NCBI GenBank assembly: GCA_003232965.1
Contig: QIKG01000195.1
Coordinates: 1-32,636 of the forward strand
DNA length: 32,636 nucleotides
From: Oceanospirillales bacterium
Lineage (GTDB): Bacteria; Pseudomonadota; Gammaproteobacteria; Xanthomonadales; SZUA-36
Direction: 5' to 3'
The position numbers and the translations under genes are program-made. Below the pieces are notes generated by a model. That model was given only the letters and a program-made list of their open reading frames with translations. It was not told the DNA's origin and made no database searches. Numbering within the stretch: position 1 is the first letter of the stretch; each line of letters starts with the position of its first letter. Of the stretch, positions 12,261-20,511 are shown piece after piece.

Positions 12261-13199
12261 ATGATATATAACTCAATTTTAGAAACCATTGGTAAGACAC
12301 CGATAGTTAAGATTAATTCTTTGGCTCCAGCGCATATTAATATGTTTGTGAAAGTTGAATTCTTTAATCCCATGGCTTCAGTCAAAGATAGGTTGGCCCA
12401 CGCCATCATCGAAGATGCAGAAGCTAAAAATCTACTCAAACCAGGTGACACGGTAGTTGAGGCGACATCTGGTAATACGGGGATTGCTTTAGCCATGGTT
12501 TGTGCTGTAAAAGGCTACAAATTTGTTGCAGTGATGACAGAAACATTTTCGATTGAACGTCGAAAATTAATCCGGGCTCTTGGGGGTAAAGTGGTCTTAA
12601 CGCCCGCAGCAGAGCGTGGTAAAGGCATGGTCAGAATCGCAGAGCAATTGGCAAAAGATAATAACTGGTTTCTAGCTAAACAATTTGAAAATCCGGCTAA
12701 CCCTGCTTACCATCGATCTACAACTGGTCCGGAAATATTACAAGACTTTGCCGACCTAGGCTTGGATTACTTTGTAAGTGGGTATGGGACTGGCGGCACA
12801 ATTACAGGTGTTGGTGAAGTTTTAAAATTAGCCAGGCCAGAAATTAAAATTATCGGCACAGAACCATTAGAAGCCGCTCTGTTGTCAGGAAATGAATGGA
12901 ATCCCCATAAGATCCAAGGTTGGACGCCAGATTTTATTGCCGAAGTTTTGAATACTAAGATTATTGATGAAGTACTTCCCGTAAATGATATTGACGCTAA
13001 GAAGTACGCCTTGGCCTTGGCATCACAAGAAGGAATTCTCTGTGGAATATCAGCAGGCGCAACTTTTGCAGCCGCAATGATGGTCGCCAAAAAAGCACCC
13101 GCTGGCTCTAATATTCTAGCGATGATTCCCGATACCGGTGAGCGTTATTTAAGCACGTATTTATATGAGGACTTTGTTGATGGATCCGATGAGTTTTAA
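12261..13199 (+). CDS. cysK: Cysteine synthase (O-acetylserine sulfhydrylase)
   Basis: IGKTPIVKINSL, NPMASVKDRLA, EATSGNTGIALA, GTGGTITGVGEVLK. Confidence 0.88.
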   Translation: MIYNSILETIGKTPIVKINSLAPAHINMFVKVEFFNPMASVKDRLAHAIIEDAEAKNLLKPGDTVVEATSGNTGIALAMVCAVKGYKFVAVMTETFSIERRKLIRALGGKVVLTPAAERGKGMVRIAEQLAKDNNWFLAKQFENPANPAYHRSTTGPEILQDFADLGLDYFVSGYGTGGTITGVGEVLKLARPEIKIIGTEPLEAALLSGNEWNPHKIQGWTPDFIAEVLNTKIIDEVLPVNDIDAKKYALALASQEGILCGISAGATFAAAMMVAKKAPAGSNILAMIPDTGERYLSTYLYEDFVDGSDEF

Positions 13200-13318
13200 T
13201 ATTATTTGACTATCCGTGATTTTCAGCGTGCTCAATTAAATTTACCTTAGAATAGAATGTATTAAGTCATTTATAGCCCCATCACACGGCTGGGGCGTAT
13301 TGGTTTTCTTCGTTATGA

Positions 13319-13350
13319 CTTCGTAGGCTAAATTTTAGCGAAGGTTTTTT
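13319..13350 (+). terminator. Rho-independent terminator downstream of cysK
   Basis: CTTCG..GCTAAA/TTTAGC..CGAAG inverted repeat followed by GTTTTTT; a GCCCC/GGGGC stem lies just upstream (13276-13296). Confidence 0.6.
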
Positions 13351-13373
13351 GATTGCAGGGTTATTGCTCTTGA

Positions 13374-14081
13374 TTAGTCGTGAATGCCACATTCGCGCTT
13401 TAAGCCAAAAAAACGGGTTTCTTCAATTGACATATTTGCTGTTATTGGGCGAGTTGAGTGAGTATCACCAATTGATATATAACCTTTTTCCCACAAAGGG
13501 TGGTATGGCAAATTATGTTTTTTTAAATACTCATAAATATCTTTATCGGTCCAATCAATAATGGGATGTATTTTCATCCTGTTGTTTTTAGTTTCAATAA
13601 CTTTTTTACTTTTTCTGGTGAATGATTGATTGTTTCTGATGCCGGAGAACCAGGTGTCAATACCGAGGTCATCCAGTGCGTTATCTAGCGGAGTAACTTT
13701 CATGATATTGTTGAACTTCGTAATTCCATCTATACCTTGCGACCATAATTGACCATGTCTTGACTCTAACCAGGCAGGGCTAAGGTCGCTTTTATAGACT
13801 TTTAAATTCAATTTTAAATGTTCACACAGTTGGTCGATGAATTGATAAGTTTCTGGAAATAAGTAGCCTGTGTCAATCAGAATGACAGGAATATTTTCAT
13901 CGACTTGTGTCAATAAGTGTAGGCTCACAGCTGATTGTGCCCCAAAACTGGAAGTAAGGGCAAATGGTCCTTGGCTATGCTTAAAGATGTATTCAACTCT
14001 TTGTTGCGCACTTAATTTTTGCAAGTGATGTTGCCAGCGGAATTTCGTTTCTTTATCAAAGTATTGACTGTTAATTTTCAT
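13374..14081 (-). CDS. cysH: Phosphoadenylylsulfate (PAPS) reductase
   Basis: FALTSSFGAQSAVSLHLL, C-terminal ETRFFGLKRECGIHD; no CC..C-pair 4Fe-4S motif of APS-type enzymes seen. Confidence 0.92.
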   Translation of the reverse strand: MKINSQYFDKETKFRWQHHLQKLSAQQRVEYIFKHSQGPFALTSSFGAQSAVSLHLLTQVDENIPVILIDTGYLFPETYQFIDQLCEHLKLNLKVYKSDLSPAWLESRHGQLWSQGIDGITKFNNIMKVTPLDNALDDLGIDTWFSGIRNNQSFTRKSKKVIETKNNRMKIHPIIDWTDKDIYEYLKKHNLPYHPLWEKGYISIGDTHSTRPITANMSIEETRFFGLKRECGIHD

Positions 14082-14086
14082 GGGCT

Positions 14087-15793
14087 TTAGCTGACGTTCA
14101 AATTTATTGGGTGAACTTGAGAGCCGTGAGTAACAGTATTAACGTAATTTTTTCGAATAACAAAGTCTCCAAAAAATTCATCTTCAGTGCTGCTCAAGCT
14201 GTAGTCTTTTAAGAGGATATCGAGTTCTTCTAAGATGCTCTCTTCATTAATATTTTCTCTATAGAGTTGATTCAGCCGATCCCCATGAAAGCTACCACCT
14301 AAATAAAAATTGTAACGGCCAGAGGCTTTTCCCACGAAACCAATCTCTGCTAGAAAAGGCCTAGCACAGCCATTAGGGCAGCCCGTCATCCTGGTCACTA
14401 TGGGGCGATTTTCGATGCCATATTTCAGCTGGATGCTTTCGATTTTATTCAATAATTGCGGTAAATATCTTTCAGCTTCCGCCATTGCAAGAGGGCAGGT
14501 AGGCAAAGCCACGCATGCCATGGCATTGTCAATTAGCTGGGATTGTGGATGGACGATATTATTCGCGCTTAATATTTCTTCAACAGCCCGTTTGTCCTGC
14601 GTATTTAATTTAGCCAGAATAATGTTTTGATTGGCAGTTAAACGTATTTCACCGAGGTTTAATAATGCAATAGTTTTTATGGCTGACTTTAATTTAATAG
14701 CCTTGTTATCACTGATTCTGCCATTTTCGATAAACAGCGTAAGGTTTAAGCTGCCATCGTGATTTTTTGACCAACCAAACTGGTCACCTCTTGTGGTGAA
14801 CTCATAAGGTTTTTCAGGTTTTAGATTCCATCCCAGTCTTTTTTGTAGTTCATCTTTAAACCAGTCAATGCCCCTGTCATCTATTGTGTATTTAAAGCGC
14901 GCGTGTTTGCGGTTACTTCTGTCACCGAAATCTCTTTGAATTTTAACCACTTGTTCTGATACTTCACAGACTTGATCGGTTTGGCAAAACCCGATAACTT
15001 GAGAAAGTAGCGGGAACGTTTTTCCATCGCCGTGGGTACAGCCCATGCCCCCGCCAACTGTTATGTTAAAGCCAGTCAGTTTGCCATCTTCAATAATGGC
15101 AATAAAGCCTAAGTCGTGTGCAAATATATCGACATCATTGGACGGGGGTATAGCCAATACAATTTTAAATTTTCTCGGTAAATACGATGCCCCATATATA
15201 GGCTCGTGATCACTATCTGATGCTAGCTTTTTCTTATCCAGCCAGATTTCATGATACGCCGTAGTATTGGGCGTTAAATGTTCGCTGATACGCTGCGCCA
15301 CTTCATACACAGACTGGTGGGCTTGTGAGGTTTCAGGGTTAGGTGTGCACATTACATTGCGATTTACATCGCCACAGGCTGCAATAGTATCAAGTAAAGA
15401 TTGATTTATATTAGCAATGGTGGATTTAAGGTTTTTCTTTAAGACACCATGTAATTGGAACGCTTGTCTGGTTGTTAGTCGGATAGATGCGTTAGCATAT
15501 TTATCCGCTAATCCATCCATAACTAACCATTGTTTGGGTGTGCAAATGCCTCCTGCAACCCGAGCTCGAATCATAAAACTATACAAAGGTTCAAGTTTGA
15601 GTTTTCTTCTTTCAACTAAGCTATCACGGTCATTTTGTTGGTATATGCCATGAAACTTAGTCAGTTGTGTGTCATCTAATGCCAATGATCCTGTGATTTG
15701 TTGTTGTAACCCATTAGCAATGGTGCCTCGTAAATAATTGCTCTCGGCTTTAATTATTTCAACGGCTTCTAGTGGTTTATTTTCTTTAGTCAT
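14087..15793 (-). CDS. cysI: Sulfite reductase (NADPH) hemoprotein beta-component
   Basis: ESNYLRGTI, ASIRLTTRQAFQLHGVLKKN, CVALPTCPLAMAEAERYLP, RMTGCPNGCARPFLAEIGFVGKA. Confidence 0.96.
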   Translation of the reverse strand: MTKENKPLEAVEIIKAESNYLRGTIANGLQQQITGSLALDDTQLTKFHGIYQQNDRDSLVERRKLKLEPLYSFMIRARVAGGICTPKQWLVMDGLADKYANASIRLTTRQAFQLHGVLKKNLKSTIANINQSLLDTIAACGDVNRNVMCTPNPETSQAHQSVYEVAQRISEHLTPNTTAYHEIWLDKKKLASDSDHEPIYGASYLPRKFKIVLAIPPSNDVDIFAHDLGFIAIIEDGKLTGFNITVGGGMGCTHGDGKTFPLLSQVIGFCQTDQVCEVSEQVVKIQRDFGDRSNRKHARFKYTIDDRGIDWFKDELQKRLGWNLKPEKPYEFTTRGDQFGWSKNHDGSLNLTLFIENGRISDNKAIKLKSAIKTIALLNLGEIRLTANQNIILAKLNTQDKRAVEEILSANNIVHPQSQLIDNAMACVALPTCPLAMAEAERYLPQLLNKIESIQLKYGIENRPIVTRMTGCPNGCARPFLAEIGFVGKASGRYNFYLGGSFHGDRLNQLYRENINEESILEELDILLKDYSLSSTEDEFFGDFVIRKNYVNTVTHGSQVHPINLNVS

Positions 15794-15807
15794 GTCAATA
15801 ATCCAAT

Positions 15808-17586
15808 TCAATAAACATCTTTTTGGTAACGTTTATTGAGCTTTAATGTAGCTAAATAGCTTTGCGCTTGTTCAGTGTTTTTATTACCATGAGTTTTTAT
15901 CAGGCTTAAAAGTTCAGCTTCAACAGCTTTGGCCATATAATCCTTATTACCGCAAATATAAAGATGCGCTCCGTCTTCAAGCCATTGCCAAATTTTCTCA
16001 GCTCGTTGCTTTATACGGTCTTGCACATATATTTTTTGCGGCTGATCGCGTGAAAAGGCGAGATCAATTGCACCTAATGTGCCATTTTCATGATATTTTT
16101 GTAGTTCTAGTTGATAGAGGAAATCATGTTCAAAATTTGGGTTTCCAAAAAACAACCAATTTTCACCAGTGGCTTGTACGTTTTCGCGCTCTTGCAAAAA
16201 CCCTCTAAATGGAGCAATACCCGTACCCGCAGCGATCATAATAATGGGGGTTTTATGGTCTTGCGGTAATGAAAAGTTTTGATTGTTTTCAACATAAACA
16301 TTGATGCGATCACCTTCGCTAGACTGGTCACACAATAAACCACTGACTAGTCCATTCACTGGATGGTTAATAGATGATTCTACTAATGCAACAGTAAGGT
16401 GTAGTTCTTCGGAATTAGTTTGATAACTTGAAGCGATCGAATATAGCCTGGGTGTGATTTTTAGCAAGTTGCTTACCAGTTGCTGTTCAGAAATTTCACC
16501 GGGATATTCCTCGAAAACATCTGAAAGCTGTCTTTGACTGACGTATTGTAAGAACAGTTGGTGGTCATCAGTAATTAATTTTAGCGCATCAGACTGGATT
16601 ATTTGAGCATAGAATTTCAAAAATAATTTATTAATTAATGATATTTCCAGCGTCAGTAATGCTTGCTTAAAAGAAACCTCGCTGTGTTTATATGTGACAG
16701 TTTTCTTAGTATTAAAGTGATGGATTTGTGCAAATTTCTCAACGATAGATTCACTATTATTTGTTACTACACCCAAGGAGTCACCCGCTTGATAAGTAAT
16801 CGCTGAGCCATCGATATCTAATTCAATGTGGTATACGTTTTTAGTTGAGTCCCGAGTCGTGATTTTCTGAATCGTTAATATTTCAGCCGAGTAGGTGTTG
16901 TTGCGATTGTAGTTTGTTTGAGACGGTGATTTTATCAACGATAAAGGCGTGATTTTATTGTTAGGATCTACTAAGTTCTTAGCAAAATAACTCACTGTTT
17001 TTTGTTGCCAGTTTTCGGCTAAATCTTCAAAATCTAAATCGCAATCAACTCGGTCAATGACAGCTTGTGCGCCTAATTTTTGTAGTTGTTCATCAAAATC
17101 CATGCCTGTTTGGCAGTAATTTTCATAACTTGAGTCTCCCAATGCCAATATGGAGTATTTAAGTGAACTGAGTTTAGGGTTTTTATTTGAAAACAAATAT
17201 TCATAAAATATTTGGGCATCATCAGGCGCCTCTCCTTCGCCATGCGTGGAAATAATCAAAACTAGGAATTTTTCTTTGATGATCTGACGGGGCTTATAAT
17301 CTGCCAATGAAATGACTTGGGATTTAATGCCTTTTGTTTGAGAAACCTGAGCATATGTTTCAGCAAGTAGTCGACAATTTCCCGTTTGACTACCATAGAG
17401 TATGGTTAGTTGTTGTTGTGAGGCGTTATTGCTTGCGATTGTTGGAGTATCTTCTAAAGCTGAAACACCTGCCAGATAGCCAGACAACCACAATTTTTGT
17501 TGTGAGCTAAACCCTTGGATTGCTTGAGTTACTTGGCTTAACTCTTCTAATGCTAATGGCGCTAGCGGATCAATATTTGAATACAC
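15808..17586 (-). CDS. cysJ: Sulfite reductase (NADPH) flavoprotein alpha-component
   Basis: Flavodoxin domain ILYGSQTGNCRLLAETYA, RLYSIASS, IAAGTGIAPFRGFLQER; GTG start. Confidence 0.95.
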   Translation of the reverse strand: MYSNIDPLAPLALEELSQVTQAIQGFSSQQKLWLSGYLAGVSALEDTPTIASNNASQQQLTILYGSQTGNCRLLAETYAQVSQTKGIKSQVISLADYKPRQIIKEKFLVLIISTHGEGEAPDDAQIFYEYLFSNKNPKLSSLKYSILALGDSSYENYCQTGMDFDEQLQKLGAQAVIDRVDCDLDFEDLAENWQQKTVSYFAKNLVDPNNKITPLSLIKSPSQTNYNRNNTYSAEILTIQKITTRDSTKNVYHIELDIDGSAITYQAGDSLGVVTNNSESIVEKFAQIHHFNTKKTVTYKHSEVSFKQALLTLEISLINKLFLKFYAQIIQSDALKLITDDHQLFLQYVSQRQLSDVFEEYPGEISEQQLVSNLLKITPRLYSIASSYQTNSEELHLTVALVESSINHPVNGLVSGLLCDQSSEGDRINVYVENNQNFSLPQDHKTPIIMIAAGTGIAPFRGFLQERENVQATGENWLFFGNPNFEHDFLYQLELQKYHENGTLGAIDLAFSRDQPQKIYVQDRIKQRAEKIWQWLEDGAHLYICGNKDYMAKAVEAELLSLIKTHGNKNTEQAQSYLATLKLNKRYQKDVY

Positions 17587-17613
17587 GACTTCACTTCTTT
17601 TTATGACTAAAAC

Positions 17614-17629
17614 AGAAGTGTAGACGGCT
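17614..17629. promoter_or_regulatory. Putative MetJ boxes upstream of cysJ
   Basis: Tandem AGAAGTGT-AGACGGCT (6/8 and 7/8 to AGACGTCT); TAGACGGCTA is an exact 10-mer shared, in inverted orientation, with the cysG upstream site. Confidence 0.55.
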
Positions 17630-17707
17630 AAATAAAATAAATGAAATAGGAAATTTCTATATGATTAGATCAAATTGTTATAGGTGTTCGAACTCAGTTG
17701 AAAAAAG

Positions 17708-17980
17708 TTACTCTAAAAACAGCATATCATCATATTCATCTGATTTTTTTGATAAATTGTCATCGGTAGGTAATGGTTGCCCAGTATAGGCATGTAGAAA
17801 CGCTTCACACAGTAGTTCACTATTAGTAGCGTGTTTTAAATCCATCACTTGGCGGCGGGTTCTTTCATCAGTTAATATTTGTAAAACTCCACAGGGGATC
17901 GAAACTGTGATTTTTTTTATTTTTCCTAGCTTGTTACCATGTTTGACATAAGGGTTAGTGTATTCGCCATTAAAAGCCAT
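17708..17980 (-). CDS. metJ: Methionine repressor MetJ (short, 90 aa)
   Basis: [50 protein letters not shown], essentially diagnostic of the MetJ ribbon-helix-helix family. Confidence 0.95.
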   Translation of the reverse strand: MAFNGEYTNPYVKHGNKLGKIKKITVSIPCGVLQILTDERTRRQVMDLKHATNSELLCEAFLHAYTGQPLPTDDNLSKKSDEYDDMLFLE

Positions 17981-18221
17981 AATATAAATTTAATACATAT
18001 ATTAGAAAAATGAACTTTATCATAAAAACACATTGCTGTCCTGTTAATGAAATGAGTTTTCAGGTCTGAAAGTATTTTTTGCGGTACAAAATAGTTTCTT
18101 CAACTGATTGTATAATAACAAATAAGTTGATTATGCTTCACTCTATACTGCAATTTGTATAGTGCACTGACAACGGCTTAAATTAATATATAGAAATAAA
18201 TTATGGGCGTTGGTAATCAAC

Positions 18222-18485
18222 CCAAATGCTGGAATAGTTATTTTTTAGCGCGTATTTAATATTGATGCTAAAACCTGCATTAAGTGCGGTGGTGATGCCC
18301 GGGTTACCGCTCCTGCGCATCCCTGCGCCCGCGGCATTAGTGCTTCCATGCACGTCATCGCCAGCATTGAAGATCCGGCAGTGATCAGGAGAATACTTGC
18401 TCATTTGGATCAGAATACTTCTCTACACAAGACCGCTTGCTTGCCTGAAACCCGGGCTCCCCCACCAAGCCGGTTGTTAATCTAA
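18222..18485 (+). pseudogene. Degraded C-terminus of an IS91-type transposase
   Basis: Frame RVFNIDAKTCIKCGGD...SMHVIASIEDPAVIRRILAHLD...PETRAPPPSRLLI* (to TAA at 18483-18485); in-frame stop at 18246 and an apparent frameshift around 18240-18250. Confidence 0.75.
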
Positions 18486-18728
18486 AAAGAGCTTAATGCA
18501 TAGGTGGTTGTTCTCCCTGGGAGCAGCACAGTTTCTTTCGTTCTGAACATGGAGATTGAATGAAAATAGAAGCGTCATTGAGTGATATCCAATCTTCAGA
18601 GCCAAAACAGATGAAATTTTATGGTGACTGGAGTAAAATTCCGAGTTGAAAGGCTATTTAATACTCTCGGATTTCATGGAAAAGGGTCAAAAGGGTCTTT
18701 GTTCTTCCTATACTCGTACACTGTGGAT

Positions 18729-19790
18729 ATGCCTTTAGTAGAACATATACAACTGCCGACATTTTCACGCTTGCGCCAACAGGGTCAGGAAGTACTTTCG
18801 CTGGATCGTGCCGAACACCAAGACATTCGTGAGCTGCATATTGGCATACTCAATATGATGCCCGATGCTGCACTAGAAGCTACCGAGCGGCAGTTCATTC
18901 GCCTGGTCGGCAATTGCAATCGAATTGCCCAGTTTTACGTTTATCCTTTCTCATTACCCGAAATCAGCCGCAGTCAAAAAACCCGGGATTACATAGAGCA
19001 GTATTATTGTAAGTTTGACGATTTGAAAAAACAGGGTTTGGACGCATTGATTATTACCGGTGCTAACCCTGCCAGTCACTTACTCGAAGATGAAAGTTTT
19101 TGGCAGCCACTGGCTGAAGTTGTGAGTTGGGCTAATCAGAATGTTGCATCTACCTTGTGCTCTTGTCTTGCGAGTCATGCCATCCTCAAACAGTTGCATG
19201 GGATTGAACGCCAAGCTCTACCCGAAAAGCTTTGGGGCGTATTTAACCATCGTATTTTAGAACCGCAACATCCGTTGTTGCGGGACATTAATACCCGCTT
19301 TGATGTGCCGCATTCGCGTTATAACGAAATCTCTGCCGCACAGTTTGAGCAAGCCGGATTAACTGTGTTGGTTGAAAGCCGGATAGCCGGGGTACAGATG
19401 GCCGTTAGTGAAGACCAGTTCCGGATGATCTTTTTCCAAGGACACCCTGAATATGACATCAACAGTCTGTTAAAAGAATACAGGCGTGAAGTTTTACGTT
19501 ATCTTGCAGGTGAACTACAGAAGGCGCCAGTTTGCCCTAGTAACTACTTTTCATCCGTGGCCCGTCAAATGGCTCGGGATTTTTTGGAAAATACCAAGCC
19601 AGATATGCCGTTACCAGCCGAATTTGAAAATGATCTTGCAGCACAGCTAGATAATACCTGGGGAGATACCGCCAAAGCGATTGTGAGCAATTGGTTAGGG
19701 CTGGTTTATCAAGTGACAAATTTACAGCGCACCCGGCAATTTATGGATGGCGTGAACCCTGATGATCCACTGGCGATTCGGAAACTTTAA
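18729..19790 (+). CDS. metA: Homoserine O-succinyl/acetyltransferase, MetA family
   Basis: IGILNMMPDAALEATERQFIRLVGN, LIITGANP, FFQGHPEYD; start MPLVEHIQLP at 18729 preferred over 18621. Confidence 0.9.
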   Translation: MPLVEHIQLPTFSRLRQQGQEVLSLDRAEHQDIRELHIGILNMMPDAALEATERQFIRLVGNCNRIAQFYVYPFSLPEISRSQKTRDYIEQYYCKFDDLKKQGLDALIITGANPASHLLEDESFWQPLAEVVSWANQNVASTLCSCLASHAILKQLHGIERQALPEKLWGVFNHRILEPQHPLLRDINTRFDVPHSRYNEISAAQFEQAGLTVLVESRIAGVQMAVSEDQFRMIFFQGHPEYDINSLLKEYRREVLRYLAGELQKAPVCPSNYFSSVARQMARDFLENTKPDMPLPAEFENDLAAQLDNTWGDTAKAIVSNWLGLVYQVTNLQRTRQFMDGVNPDDPLAIRKL

Positions 19791-19800
19791 GTGCCAACTA

Positions 19801-20019
19801 TCAGCGAGCCTCAAATACTTCGCTCCAGCGGGCCTTGACCAATTCCCATTCCATACCCTCTTTGGCATCCTCGCGCCAGCGCCAATCAGTTACGAAATGA
19901 TAAAACTGGCCGCTATGTGGTAGCAAACCTGTCCCTGCATCAAAGATAATTATCTTGCAATATGGGAGGAGACCATATACGGGGTGACGAGGTTTTAGGT
20001 GACCGGTCGGGCTTTCACA
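19801..20019 (-). pseudogene. Open-frame remnant without a convincing start
   Basis: Open frame CESPTGHLKPRHPVYGLLPYCKIIIFDAGTGLLPHSGQFYHFVTDWRWREDAKEGMEWELVKARWSEVFEAR* in the intergenic gap; no ATG start or obvious SD. Confidence 0.35.
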
Positions 20020-20487
20020 CTACGGCCTGATATGGGTATATCCTCGTTTAATTTCGTCCACTAAAAATGCCACACCGGTTTGCACACCGGTTGCGTGTTT
20101 ACTGATTTTAGGGCGTTTGCCAGTTTTGCGTTCACGGGTGTCAACGGTATTCATGCAGATATAGAATTTAACCCCGCTGTCTGTAAGGCTGGCAATACGG
20201 CTTTCATTGGGGCTGCCATCGAACAACAGATCAATACCAGATGCAAATGCAATTATCTCGATATCGGCCATATCAGCACCGCCATAATGGCGAATCAGGT
20301 TATTGGCTATATCGATTACCAATGCCTGCTTTTTAGGGTCAGCATCGCTTATTTGTAAAATAATATGAGCTTTGGCAAAGGGTTTGTCTTCATTCAGCAC
20401 TTCATCCTCATCAGCAAACAAGGCTGAGCTGAACAATAATGAAAAAACGAGCACCCATAAATATCTTAGCGCGTGAGTCTTGTACAT
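20020..20487 (-). CDS. Secreted DsrE/DsrF-like family protein
   Basis: Signal peptide, then DsrE-like beta-alpha pattern; adjacent to soxB. Confidence 0.65.
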   Translation of the reverse strand: MYKTHALRYLWVLVFSLLFSSALFADEDEVLNEDKPFAKAHIILQISDADPKKQALVIDIANNLIRHYGGADMADIEIIAFASGIDLLFDGSPNESRIASLTDSGVKFYICMNTVDTRERKTGKRPKISKHATGVQTGVAFLVDEIKRGYTHIRP

Positions 20488-20511
20488 GAATTACCTCAAT
20501 TTTGTGAAAAC

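Noticed and set aside
17981-18060. Met boxes in front of metJ (autoregulation)
   Set aside because: No tandem AGACGTCT-like octamers found on either strand.
18201-18404. Minus-strand ORF of 67 aa
   Set aside because: Antisense to the IS91-type transposase remnant, which explains the open frame better; no recognisable domain.
18420-18728. SAM or cobalamin riboswitch upstream of metA
   Set aside because: No recognised riboswitch core motif could be identified by eye.
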